28,555 nt of DNA, from positions 1-28,555 of the IMG/VR virus record IMGVR_UViG_3300049729_000020, one strand, 5' to 3'. The position numbers were made by a program, and so were the translations under genes. Each line of letters begins with the position of its first letter. The stretch's first letter is position 1. The notes under the pieces were generated by a model. That model had not been told where the DNA came from and ran no database searches. It was given only the letters and a program-made list of their open reading frames with translations. This stretch comes from a virus. Of this stretch, positions 15,789 through 23,641 are shown one piece after another.

Positions 15789-16283
15789 TTACCTCTTCAA
15801 ACTTTCTAGTTTATTCGCCAACTCATTCAGCAAAATATCGGACCCCGCTGCAGTTACTCTATTAGCAAGTAGTGGGCTTGGTTTATCAGAAAGTTTAGCT
15901 GTATCCAATATTAATACTCCACTCTTAGCTATCATATCTTCAAATTCATTTTGTTCAGCCTTATCTTTGGGTATGGCTATCATCATGCCACCATTCTTGT
16001 CTACTGTTATAAATGCGGTCTCACCAGTATCCGAGAACTTTGGTTTCGATTGATTAGCGCCCCCTAAATTAAGTCCGTTGGTATTCTGATCTGTTACGTC
16101 TATTAATTTCCCTTCTGCCATGGCTCTTTTTATAGAGGCCTGTTGACTTTCCAGAGTCACCATAGCGATAGGTCTATTATAGTTTACCGAAAATCCCCCA
16201 CATGTAAATACTTTGGTTGTACGAGTATTCAGTGAAAGGAGTCTTCCTACTAATCCGTAATTTTCGTAGGTTGCTTTTGCCAT
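15789..16283 (-). CDS. Hypothetical protein after the capsid gene
   Basis: I do not recognise this 164-residue protein. The N-terminal half has strands (VFTCGGFSVNYNRPIAMVTL) and a basic helix; the middle is polar with Asn/Gly; residues about 88-125 look like alternating strands and helices (TAFITVDKNGGMMIAIP, then EFEDMIAKSGVLILDT). It ends in a helix (LLNELANKLESLKR). As the first gene after the capsid terminator and just before the Ig-like protein, it may be a capsid accessory or head-completion protein, but nothing specific supports that. AGAGGT precedes the ATG at 16283. Confidence 0.55.
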   Translation of the reverse strand: MAKATYENYGLVGRLLSLNTRTTKVFTCGGFSVNYNRPIAMVTLESQQASIKRAMAEGKLIDVTDQNTNGLNLGGANQSKPKFSDTGETAFITVDKNGGMMIAIPKDKAEQNEFEDMIAKSGVLILDTAKLSDKPSPLLANRVTAAGSDILLNELANKLESLKR

Positions 16284-16319
16284 TTATTATTACCTCTTAT
16301 GGGTCTCTTTTAAAAATAC

Positions 16320-16357
16320 TAAAGGCGAAGACGATATGGTAGCCGTCCCCGCCTTTA
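16320..16357 (-). terminator. Intrinsic terminator after major capsid gene
   Basis: TAAAGGCG pairs with CGCCTTTA (8 bp); inside, a 2x2 internal loop is followed by GACG pairing with CGTC. On the transcribed strand the stem is followed by AGTATTTTTAAAA, with a run of five U. It lies 28 bases past the capsid stop and is the best terminator in the window. Confidence 0.82.
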
Positions 16358-16384
16358 AGGTAGTATGCAACTTTAAGTTTTAGT

Positions 16385-17710
16385 TTATACAGCCAGAGGA
16401 TTGGCTGGGGCCACAGTACTGGAACCAAAGTTCTGTACTCCATCCAGTGTCTGGTATAGAGAACCAGCTTCATTGATGTTCATGTAGCTGCGGGTAGGTG
16501 TAATGAACTCGTTCGGACGAATTGCAATATTCTTTGCTACGCCGATTGCCAATCCTTCATTCAGAATGCCGAATCCATAAGACTCTTCGATTCCAAGCTC
16601 CATAATCTGGTAGCGCAGGTCTTCGAAGTTCTTTACGTGTGCATCTTCCTTAACGATTAGTGCGCCCAAGTTACTAGAGTTGAACATAATTATGTTACAA
16701 AGTCTATTAATTGGGTCAAAGCTCATGAAGGGAGATACAAGGATCTTGAAAGGAAGTCCTAGGTAGTTAGGCAGTACGGGAGCAGAGGTCTGTCTTTGTG
16801 GCAGCCCACCAACGTTACCGTTTTCACTAGAAGGTTGTAGAACTCCGTTAACATAAGTACCAGACTGACCTTGGCTAAACCCTAATCCCTGGTTATTCCA
16901 GAAAGGATTACCAAGAACAGCAGCGTTGCCTGTGAAGTTGGCGAAGAACGATCCACCACCAGCCTGCATCGCAAACTCTCGGAGGACAGGATCTTTAACC
17001 CACATCAGCCATGCCATAGGATGTACCAGCATTGTGTCAGGAATGTAGCCGTCCATCAAAAGCTGGGCGTACATATCGAACACATCGTCTACAGTCATAG
17101 AACCATTGAACTGTCCTAGAACGTTACGACCAGTGGTAATACCTTTAGAGGGCTGCTCGGTAGAGTTATATGCTCTTCCAGTAGTAGAGTTGTCAAAGAC
17201 AACTTGTCCTAGGTTAGTGATGAAATTGAAGATATACTCTTCTTTGTGACGAGCCAGAGCATTACCGGCCATACGTAGCCACATGTTTAGCCATGGGTAA
17301 GCCGACTCTTCGATGAACTTATTATCAATCTTAAGCATCAAACCATGACGCTTAACATTCATACCATAAGTTGCAGCTCCACCGACGTTGATAGAACGCA
17401 TAGGCAGACCCATTCCGTCTCCAACTTCAGCAGCGATTAAGGGTTCCACAAACGGGAAGACAGTCTGCATACCAGGGACGTAATCAATCTTCTGCAATAG
17501 ATTGGTGCCGATAAGCAGAGGCTCGATTCCTTCCTGGATTACTTGTGTCATAACCCTGGGGATCATAAAGGCAGCATTCTGAATCTCAAGAGCGTCCTTG
17601 ATGGTAATGTGCTTTTTTACCTCTGGGTCGAAACCATTTGCACGGATAATACTATCGAAGCGTCTGTATGAGGCTACTTCTTGATCCGTCATTTGCATTG
17701 TTGTTGGCAT
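16385..17710 (-). CDS. Major capsid protein (HK97 fold)
   Basis: This 441-residue protein has the organisation of an HK97-fold capsid subunit. A helical N-terminal segment (about 1-60) is followed by VPGMQTVFPFVEPLIAAEVG, the long helix region around WLNMWLRMAGNALARHKEEY, MTVDDVFDMYAQLLMDGYIP with DTMLVHPMAWLMWVKDP, a Gly/Asn-rich loop, then NYLGLPFKILVSPFM and a C-terminal strand set. The phrase TMLVHPMAW followed by a Pro-rich strand region is typical of capsid A-domains. The gene lies downstream of portal and protease and has the strongest ribosome site in the window (AGGAGG, 10 bases before ATG 17710). A terminator follows. No obvious propeptide cleavage site can be assigned by eye, although the upstream protease implies one near the N-terminus. 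Confidence 0.92.
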   Translation of the reverse strand: MPTTMQMTDQEVASYRRFDSIIRANGFDPEVKKHITIKDALEIQNAAFMIPRVMTQVIQEGIEPLLIGTNLLQKIDYVPGMQTVFPFVEPLIAAEVGDGMGLPMRSINVGGAATYGMNVKRHGLMLKIDNKFIEESAYPWLNMWLRMAGNALARHKEEYIFNFITNLGQVVFDNSTTGRAYNSTEQPSKGITTGRNVLGQFNGSMTVDDVFDMYAQLLMDGYIPDTMLVHPMAWLMWVKDPVLREFAMQAGGGSFFANFTGNAAVLGNPFWNNQGLGFSQGQSGTYVNGVLQPSSENGNVGGLPQRQTSAPVLPNYLGLPFKILVSPFMSFDPINRLCNIIMFNSSNLGALIVKEDAHVKNFEDLRYQIMELGIEESYGFGILNEGLAIGVAKNIAIRPNEFITPTRSYMNINEAGSLYQTLDGVQNFGSSTVAPANPLAV

Positions 17711-17774
17711 GATTACGTGCCCTCCTAGGGCGTTTAAGGATCCTCTTATTACTGATGCACGGATCTTTATAATA

Positions 17775-17807
17775 TTTACTACTTTGTTACTTTTACTACT
17801 TTGTTAC
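17775..17807. repeat. Tandem 16-bp repeat at the end of the zinc-protein gene
   Basis: The plus-strand sequence TTTACTACTTTGTTAC occurs twice, at 17775-17790 and 17792-17807, with one base between. The right copy holds the last codons and TAG of the small zinc protein; the left copy lies in the leader of the capsid gene. It looks like a slippage duplication that copied the stop region without changing the protein. Confidence 0.8.
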
Positions 17808-18023
17808 TGGTATAAACTCTATTGTTACTTCTATGTCTTGGCCACAGCGCTCACAACGGAAGCAGCCACAAAGCTGATTTAATGAATTCTTTTTTACAAG
17901 CAGTTTGTTACAAGCTAACTCAGGCTGCTTTACTCTTGGGCCTTGACACCTAAGTCCTGATGGAGTAATTGTTGCTTTGCCATTGACTATAAAAGTCTGA
18001 TGTTTAGTTTGTGTCTGAGCCAT
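17796..18023 (-). CDS. Com-like zinc-ribbon protein
   Basis: This 75-residue protein has six cysteines, at 26, 38, 52, 54, 57 and 60. The pattern LRC...CNKLLVKK...GCFRCERCG resembles the Com family of phage Mu (RCxxCNKLL...CPRCG), small zinc proteins whose founder binds mRNA to activate translation of the mom gene. A 9-residue insertion widens the first Cys pair here. The gene sits between the possible decoration gene and the major capsid gene, where a translational regulator acting on capsid messages would be plausible, but this is inference. A small structural zinc protein is the alternative. A hairpin lies just upstream (18052-18084), and its end is duplicated (17775-17807). Confidence 0.75.
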   Translation of the reverse strand: MAQTQTKHQTFIVNGKATITPSGLRCQGPRVKQPELACNKLLVKKNSLNQLCGCFRCERCGQDIEVTIEFIPVTK

Positions 18024-18051
18024 TACTAGGACTTCTCTTGCCTTAAGGTTT

Positions 18052-18084
18052 AGGACTTAGCAGGAATCAAACCTGCTAAGTCCT
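18052..18084 (-). other. Perfect 13-bp hairpin resembling a tRNA acceptor/T-arm minihelix
   Basis: On the minus strand AGGACTTAGCAGG pairs perfectly with CCTGCTAAGTCCT around the 7-base loop TTTGATT. It lies between the 398-residue gene and the zinc-protein gene. No U-tract follows on the minus strand (AAACCTTAAGG comes next), so it is a poor intrinsic terminator. Its geometry, 12-13 paired bases and a 7-base loop with T54-, T55-, G57- and A58-like bases closed by G-C, copies a tRNA acceptor stem stacked on a T-arm. It may alternatively protect or process the message. Confidence 0.7.
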
Positions 18085-18094
18085 TTAGAATCAA

Positions 18095-19291
18095 TTAGAA
18101 CGAGCGGAAAGCCACCGATATAAACGTGCTGTATTCTGGACGAAGTGTAGTACCAGCCAAATAAGCTGTGTTGAAGATGGCGTCTGTAGTGAGGTTGATT
18201 ATGAAATCAATACCACTAGTTGCAGAACCACCCATCATTAAGCTGGCCGGATTTGGATCCTTGATGGGTCCTACCAGTCTATTTGGGTTATACAGAGTAC
18301 GTACACGGTTTACATAATCCTGAATTGGATATGTATTTTGTACGCCGAGAACTATTCCTACGACTTCTGTTGGATCATTTACGGCCGAATCGTAAACTGC
18401 AAAGTTACCAGCAGAGAAACCACGAGCTGCTACAACTCTTGCTCCAGGAGCAATTGCTGTCGCACCACTTCCCACTGGACTTGCGCCGGTTAGGGCTGCT
18501 TCTCCAATAAAGTGAGTAAACGAACGACCATAGTTTGACTGGGTGTACTGGGTAAGACCGTCTGTAGTAGCCAAAGACTGCAAGGTATCCTCAGCAACTC
18601 CGATCCAAGGCAGACGGAGTACCATTTCTGTCGAAACAGCAGTTCCCATCTCATGCATGTAGTTGAGTACTTTGTACTTCAGAGGAGTTACGCCATCCAA
18701 AGTGAACTTGATTCCACCAGAGTTGTTAATTACATTTACTCCACCAATGTACTGGAATACCTGTCGAATAGTAACACCGATTGGACGCACAACGCCTTGT
18801 GGGAACAGAGTACAAGCCTTTGCTGCTGTAACGTCTCCAGACGTAACGCTATAAGTAGTCCCATCTGGGAATGTAATTACATCACCACCCGTACCATCTG
18901 AAGGACAGGCTAGTACTGCTACTTCACCTGGGGCCGCAACTGTATTACCAGTAATAGCATTGTAAGCAAATCCAACGTCAGGAGAGCTATACTTCAGTGC
19001 GCAGTACAGACCGCCGCCGCTCTTTGTTGACTGAGATCCGCAGAACAAACCAGCGGGAACGATAGCGCCGTTTGCGTCTAGTCCTACTGCTTCCTGAGAA
19101 GTCAGTACGACCGAAGCCTGAACAGGATGTGCCTGGTCCTGACGTTTCGTAGGAAGGTAAGGTGCCGGATAAGGAATACTTAGATAGGGACGTAGAGTCT
19201 CTGTGAATTCCAGATCTGGAACGACATGACCCATACGGTCACGACCGAATACATTACCGGTAAAATTATTGTTAAGATCAAAACCTGCCAT
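18095..19291 (-). CDS. Putative capsid decoration/head surface protein
   Basis: I do not recognise a family for this 398-residue protein. It is rich in Gly, Thr, Ala and Val, with few charged residues, and probably all-beta. The start MAGFDLNNNFTGNVFG and a segment YLSIPYPAPYLPTKRQDQAH precede repeated strand-turn regions (AAPGEVAVLACPSDGTGGDV, TFPDGTTYSVTSGDV). Its place between the protease-scaffold and the major capsid gene is a common site for head decoration or stabilising proteins, which supports that guess. GGAG lies upstream of the ATG at 19291. A structured hairpin rather than a terminator follows. A minor capsid or vertex protein is the main alternative. Confidence 0.6.
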   Translation of the reverse strand: MAGFDLNNNFTGNVFGRDRMGHVVPDLEFTETLRPYLSIPYPAPYLPTKRQDQAHPVQASVVLTSQEAVGLDANGAIVPAGLFCGSQSTKSGGGLYCALKYSSPDVGFAYNAITGNTVAAPGEVAVLACPSDGTGGDVITFPDGTTYSVTSGDVTAAKACTLFPQGVVRPIGVTIRQVFQYIGGVNVINNSGGIKFTLDGVTPLKYKVLNYMHEMGTAVSTEMVLRLPWIGVAEDTLQSLATTDGLTQYTQSNYGRSFTHFIGEAALTGASPVGSGATAIAPGARVVAARGFSAGNFAVYDSAVNDPTEVVGIVLGVQNTYPIQDYVNRVRTLYNPNRLVGPIKDPNPASLMMGGSATSGIDFIINLTTDAIFNTAYLAGTTLRPEYSTFISVAFRSF

Positions 19292-19305
19292 TTAAGTCTC
19301 CGTTA

Positions 19306-20682
19306 TTAAGCCTTCAACTTAGCTTTTTCATAAGCATCTGTTAGAAGAGCTATCGTCCTTTCTTGACGATATAGGTATTCAGGGGCAACTACCACATTCT
19401 TAGTATCAGTCATAGCTGTTTGCGTGGTGGATTCTGGTGCTCCAATAGAAGCGTTATCACTTACCTGATGACCAACCTCTAGGGTACTATCTTCAGGCGT
19501 CTCTATAAACTTAGCCTCTGCTAAAATATCATTTACAGTATCTTTTAAATACTCAACGTGTCTCTTAGCTAAACTACGTACTTTTTCTTTACGGGCTTCT
19601 GCGTCTAGGTCTACATAACCTTCTTGACCTTTAGTAATTTTATCTACTACTATCTGAGTGGCTAGAGATTTCTTATAAACGTCCAGAAGACTCTTATTAA
19701 TTTCTTTCTGCCCGTCTAAAGATTTCTTTACAGCAGCTGCTTCATCAGATAAAGTATTTAAGGCGTCTTCCTTATCTCCAAGGTCCTGCTTAGATATGAC
19801 AAGCATGTCTTTCTTCAGGAGTTCACTCTTTGCATAATTAACATAGTCGTCTGCATACCAGTCTTGAGATAGAGCCGATAGCATACTTCTCATGTCACTC
19901 TTCAACTCTGGCTCTGCCTTATCGTAAGCTTTATCTAGTTCAGTGAATATGGCCAGTACTTCCTTTCCTGTGTCTTTAAACTTGTCTCCTGCAAAACCTG
20001 TTATCTTATCGCTTACGCTAGAAATAGTATCTTTTTCACTTTTCACTGCACATTTGAGAGTTTTTGCTTTTCCTGATACACAAGATAGAATTCTTGCTTT
20101 AGTGTCTGCACTTACCTTCGCTCGGCCGATAAGTCTTCTTGCCGCTGTTACGTGCGCACAATCTGGTACTGGAAAACTTCTATTGGGTCCGCAGAAAGTG
20201 CCACCTTTTAATTCTTTTCTTTTCGTGGTCGAAAGCTTCGCATCCTCGAAACTAATCCCTTGCTCTTTGGCTACTTCAGCTAGCTCTATTTCCAGTTCTG
20301 CATATATTCCTTCTTCATCTTGGAAGAAAGCTTTGTCATCTGGGTCTGTAAGGTCTTCTAGATTCCAACCTACTCCACATACCCCGTCAGGACAACCATC
20401 ATTAACAGTACCATCAGCATCATCAGTGATAGCCGCTACTACTTCTGGATCTACTGTTTCTACTGTGTCAACATTCTTATTGAGATCCTTTTTGCGGATC
20501 TGAGCATTCAAAGTAGATACCAGGCTGCGCTTTCTAGTTTTTAGCTCATCAGTGTCTGGGTTCCATTCATGTAGGCCCGCTTTCAGACTTGATGCTTGCT
20601 CAGCGTCTAGAGTTTCTGACTTAATAACAGCAAGTATATCATCAAACTTACCTTCACTAATCAATACATCTAAATTATCCAT
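19306..20682 (-). CDS. Possible nested scaffold protein (internal in-frame start)
   Basis: An in-frame ATG at 20682 is codon 271 of the protease-scaffold gene and is preceded by CGAGGGAAAC, with GAGGG 4 bases before the start. It falls at the junction between the protease domain and the helical, acidic scaffold region, after a polar linker (THHEGN). Translation here would give a 458-residue scaffold without the protease. Lambda C/Nu3 uses the same arrangement. Support is the ribosome site, the domain boundary and the weak site at the full-length start. There is no direct proof of use. Confidence 0.5.
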   Translation of the reverse strand: MDNLDVLISEGKFDDILAVIKSETLDAEQASSLKAGLHEWNPDTDELKTRKRSLVSTLNAQIRKKDLNKNVDTVETVDPEVVAAITDDADGTVNDGCPDGVCGVGWNLEDLTDPDDKAFFQDEEGIYAELEIELAEVAKEQGISFEDAKLSTTKRKELKGGTFCGPNRSFPVPDCAHVTAARRLIGRAKVSADTKARILSCVSGKAKTLKCAVKSEKDTISSVSDKITGFAGDKFKDTGKEVLAIFTELDKAYDKAEPELKSDMRSMLSALSQDWYADDYVNYAKSELLKKDMLVISKQDLGDKEDALNTLSDEAAAVKKSLDGQKEINKSLLDVYKKSLATQIVVDKITKGQEGYVDLDAEARKEKVRSLAKRHVEYLKDTVNDILAEAKFIETPEDSTLEVGHQVSDNASIGAPESTTQTAMTDTKNVVVAPEYLYRQERTIALLTDAYEKAKLKA

Positions 20683-21492
20683 GTTTCCCTCGTGATGAGT
20701 AATATCATCTGTGAATAAGCTATCAGAGAATGTTAGATTAGAATTCCTCTGACTAGCATTTTGACCTAAGAAGAAGATTTTGTTTAAATTATCCTGCAAT
20801 ACTTCTTTGGATATAACTGAAGCAAATGGATCTGCTGGAAAATTAACGAAACTTACCTCGTCATAAGCCTTTGGCCCACAGATTAAGAATGCAGTCTTGT
20901 CTTCGAACTTTTCTCCAGGAGCATGTTCACATCTATCATCTACCGCCCAATCTTGGTGGCATATGGAACAAATAGCCGAATCAGTTGTGAATCCTACAGA
21001 GACAGTGAGATACTCATCTCTTAATACCTTTTCTATGGCTTCCGGATTGCTAATCTTTAAACCTAATTCTATGTAACCTAATCCAGTGTATCCCTTTATG
21101 GGGGCCAGATTATCTACTATCCAATCTACACTTTCGAACAACCCTACTTTCTTTCCATCTGTTTTATAAAACAAGGAATCTTTTATTGTTGGGTAGTCGT
21201 TAGACCATAAATAGGATTCATCTACGTACTTTGCTTCTATAACTCTTCCTAACACATCACTATTTTCTACATGATTAACAATCACAGGCTTGCGAGCCAT
21301 GTTGTCGGGCACCCAAGTATGGCACGCTTTCTGTACGCTATCCGGGCGGTAAAATCTCCAATTCCCGTTTACATAAGCGGCATGAGTAGCGCGAGTCTTT
21401 ACTAAAAGTGATTTACTATCTGTAGATTTCTTAGGATACCTAACGTCTGATTTGCTGATCGTTAGGTAATCCTTCATGTGGAGCATTGGCAT
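19306..21492 (-). CDS. Prohead maturation protease fused to scaffold domain
   Basis: This 728-residue protein lies between portal and capsid genes. Residues about 1-230 look like a prohead protease: ARKPVIVNH with H74, LTVSVGF with S165, and YDEVSFVNFPADPF with E212 give a plausible His-Ser-acid set. Between S165 and the acid is a Cys/His cluster (C175, C178, H179, C188, H190) that could hold zinc. Residues about 271-728 are acidic, Lys/Glu-rich and helical, like a scaffold. Around 430-481 is a block KGGTFCGPNRSFPVPDCAHV followed by RRLIGRAKV, resembling the DUF6582-type module seen in phage protease-scaffold proteins. The ribosome site at ATG 21492 is weak, while an internal ATG at 20682 has a better one, so a scaffold-only product is likely. 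Assigning catalytic residues by eye is tentative; the general call is good. Confidence 0.82.
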   Translation of the reverse strand: MPMLHMKDYLTISKSDVRYPKKSTDSKSLLVKTRATHAAYVNGNWRFYRPDSVQKACHTWVPDNMARKPVIVNHVENSDVLGRVIEAKYVDESYLWSNDYPTIKDSLFYKTDGKKVGLFESVDWIVDNLAPIKGYTGLGYIELGLKISNPEAIEKVLRDEYLTVSVGFTTDSAICSICHQDWAVDDRCEHAPGEKFEDKTAFLICGPKAYDEVSFVNFPADPFASVISKEVLQDNLNKIFFLGQNASQRNSNLTFSDSLFTDDITHHEGNMDNLDVLISEGKFDDILAVIKSETLDAEQASSLKAGLHEWNPDTDELKTRKRSLVSTLNAQIRKKDLNKNVDTVETVDPEVVAAITDDADGTVNDGCPDGVCGVGWNLEDLTDPDDKAFFQDEEGIYAELEIELAEVAKEQGISFEDAKLSTTKRKELKGGTFCGPNRSFPVPDCAHVTAARRLIGRAKVSADTKARILSCVSGKAKTLKCAVKSEKDTISSVSDKITGFAGDKFKDTGKEVLAIFTELDKAYDKAEPELKSDMRSMLSALSQDWYADDYVNYAKSELLKKDMLVISKQDLGDKEDALNTLSDEAAAVKKSLDGQKEINKSLLDVYKKSLATQIVVDKITKGQEGYVDLDAEARKEKVRSLAKRHVEYLKDTVNDILAEAKFIETPEDSTLEVGHQVSDNASIGAPESTTQTAMTDTKNVVVAPEYLYRQERTIALLTDAYEKAKLKA

Positions 21493-21558
21493 TAGCGTCT
21501 CGTTTGTGATGGATCGTATACAAATGGGAGTGGCATAATTCTATTTTGTGGGGGTAGA

Positions 21559-23631
21559 TTAGTCTTCGAAGAGGAAGTCTTTACCAGTTCTGGGTTCTGG
21601 ATCGCTTCGCCCAGCGGTATCTTCTTGGTGTTCGTTTGAATATTGATTATTGGGAGTGGTTGTGCCATTTATGTCCTCTAATTCTTCTAACTTTTCTAAC
21701 TTCGATGAAATCACGACAGACAGTATTTCTATGTCGTCTGTCACTGCTACTGCAACTTTAAATGAGTTTATATCTATAATGTCTTCTATACGTGGTTGAT
21801 TAGTATAGGTCTTATTGTCCTCGAAGGTAATTTCTCCGTTGTTGAATTTAAGAACAGCCAAGTCAACGGCTCGACTAGAAGCTTCATGCCATGGATCTTT
21901 GGTTAGGTCATGAAGATCTTTTGCTATAGTTAACTCGTCTAAAAGTAGTTCATAGAATACCTCACTGTTACTTTTCGCCTTTGTTGCGGCTGGGTTTCTG
22001 CCATGCTGATTAGCTGGTCTAGCCCTGTTATTTGAGGTATTTGCAGCAGGATCTTTTGCTGAAGCTTTAGCAGATGCAGCAGCTTCAGCCAGCTTAATAG
22101 CATACTCATTAGCCATGTAACTATGAGTAGTTTTTACATCCTTTGGAGTCAAAGCTGGGCGTTGCATAGCATGTCTATACTCTTCCAAAGTCATAGAGTC
22201 ATTCAGCCACTGTTGAATTAAATGGTTCTCTAGCTTCAATTTATTATCTATATCTATTTCTTTAAATCTAATATGGGTAGCTTGTAGAGCATTTTGAACG
22301 GATAAAGAATAGTTTGCTTCTTGGAACCACTCCTTGAAGAAATGCATTCTCATTAGATCGCAGAACTTTGTCAGATCGGATTTAATCTGATCCTTTAAGT
22401 TCTGAGATACGTTATCTGCAGCTGATCGTGTAGCCCCTGTTTCTCCTACATCAAGACTTGATACTCCTAATCCAGATAGCACTCTTTGTTTCAGATGAGC
22501 TATTAACTCTTTAGTATCAAGAGCTTGGCCCTCGGCTCCCACAGAATTAACTGCTACTCTTTCATCTGTAACGAATATGCCTTCCTTAGGCATATTCTCA
22601 ATAGCTGCCTTGATTAAATCTATTTCACTCTGCCCTTCAGAACCATACCAACATGGAGCTTCTTTACTTCCTACTTGTACATGAAACAGAGGAAACAAAT
22701 AGTTTATAAATAATAGCTCTATATTCTCTTCTAATCTTCTTAAAGCAAAGATGTCGTCCTTTACTCCTATAAGTCTTGGAGTACCGTACCAATGGCCTGT
22801 TTTTACATCCCACTTTAAATGAATTATATCTTCAATAGGAATATCTTCGAATGGGGCTCCAGTTTCATAGTATCTTCTCCAGAAGATTTGTTGGCCAACC
22901 TCAAAATAAGGCATGATTTGATGTGTAGGAATAAAAGCATATCCCGCTACAGGTATTCTATTCTTATTACCTTTATTCTTTATTCCTGGAGAAGCCTTTG
23001 TATCCCTAATTTTATATAAAAAACAATTAGAAGTAAGAAGTAGGTTATATAGAATCTGCTCAAAGAAAGTCTGAATGGGCGTATCCATTACATACTCTAG
23101 TGTCGCCAATCTCTTCTTTATATAGGCTACATTCTTCTGATTATTTTCAACATCACTAACTACATCCCAACCATTTCTAAACATAAGAGAAAGTCTACGA
23201 GTTATAGCTTGTCTAACATATATCTCTGTATCATAAATGGCAAAGGCTTCAAGTAAATTATACTCTGGCTTAACTATACCAGTTACACCTTTGTAAACAC
23301 CTTGATAAGCAGCATTCTTCTCAAGCTGCTTTTTAATATTTGGCTCGGTAGTAGTAGATACATCCTTTACCTGTAAGGCATCTTCCTTTTTTGTTCTAGC
23401 TGAAATTAAGGCCACAGACTTTAGAGCTGTTCTTGATCCCAGTGTCTTTATATCTCCATTTAATCTAGACTTTATGCCTACTACAGTCTTTGGATTATTT
23501 GTCCCATTCTTCCAGTTCAGTACTCTATCCATACGCATAACTAGATCATAGTCTTCCTCTGGATCATTGATCACAGGTTTAGTCACTGGTTTTGTAGGTT
23601 TCTTAATTTGATTTGTGGGTACTTTAGGCAC
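21559..23631 (-). CDS. Portal protein
   Basis: This 690-residue protein has the portal layout. A basic, Pro-rich N-terminus (about 1-100) is followed by the core from about 120: AFAIYDTEIYVRQAITRRLS, FRNGWDVVSD, a helix around TPIQTFFEQILYNLLLTSNC, the strand block IPTHQIMPYFEVG, then IPIEDIIHLKWDVKTGHWYG and TPRLIGVKDDIFALRRLEEN, the wing-to-stem transition typical of portals. KQRVLSGLGVSSLDVGETGA continues the core. An Ala/Lys-rich linker (about 515-550) and an acidic C-terminal part end the protein. It forms the dodecameric ring through which the terminase pumps DNA. The start is GTG at 23631 with AGGAG 8 bases upstream. It follows an unknown gene by 10 bases. Confidence 0.92.
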   Translation of the reverse strand: MPKVPTNQIKKPTKPVTKPVINDPEEDYDLVMRMDRVLNWKNGTNNPKTVVGIKSRLNGDIKTLGSRTALKSVALISARTKKEDALQVKDVSTTTEPNIKKQLEKNAAYQGVYKGVTGIVKPEYNLLEAFAIYDTEIYVRQAITRRLSLMFRNGWDVVSDVENNQKNVAYIKKRLATLEYVMDTPIQTFFEQILYNLLLTSNCFLYKIRDTKASPGIKNKGNKNRIPVAGYAFIPTHQIMPYFEVGQQIFWRRYYETGAPFEDIPIEDIIHLKWDVKTGHWYGTPRLIGVKDDIFALRRLEENIELLFINYLFPLFHVQVGSKEAPCWYGSEGQSEIDLIKAAIENMPKEGIFVTDERVAVNSVGAEGQALDTKELIAHLKQRVLSGLGVSSLDVGETGATRSAADNVSQNLKDQIKSDLTKFCDLMRMHFFKEWFQEANYSLSVQNALQATHIRFKEIDIDNKLKLENHLIQQWLNDSMTLEEYRHAMQRPALTPKDVKTTHSYMANEYAIKLAEAAASAKASAKDPAANTSNNRARPANQHGRNPAATKAKSNSEVFYELLLDELTIAKDLHDLTKDPWHEASSRAVDLAVLKFNNGEITFEDNKTYTNQPRIEDIIDINSFKVAVAVTDDIEILSVVISSKLEKLEELEDINGTTTPNNQYSNEHQEDTAGRSDPEPRTGKDFLFED

Positions 23632-23641
23632 TTTATAACTC

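Noticed and set aside
18052-18084. Complete tRNA gene
   Set aside because: Only an acceptor/T-arm-like helix is present; there is no D-arm, anticodon arm or CCA, so no tRNA is annotated.
19943-20503. Plus-strand open frame of 186 codons
   Set aside because: It is antisense to the scaffold part of the protease-scaffold gene, Ser/Pro-rich as expected for a complement, with no neighbours on that strand.
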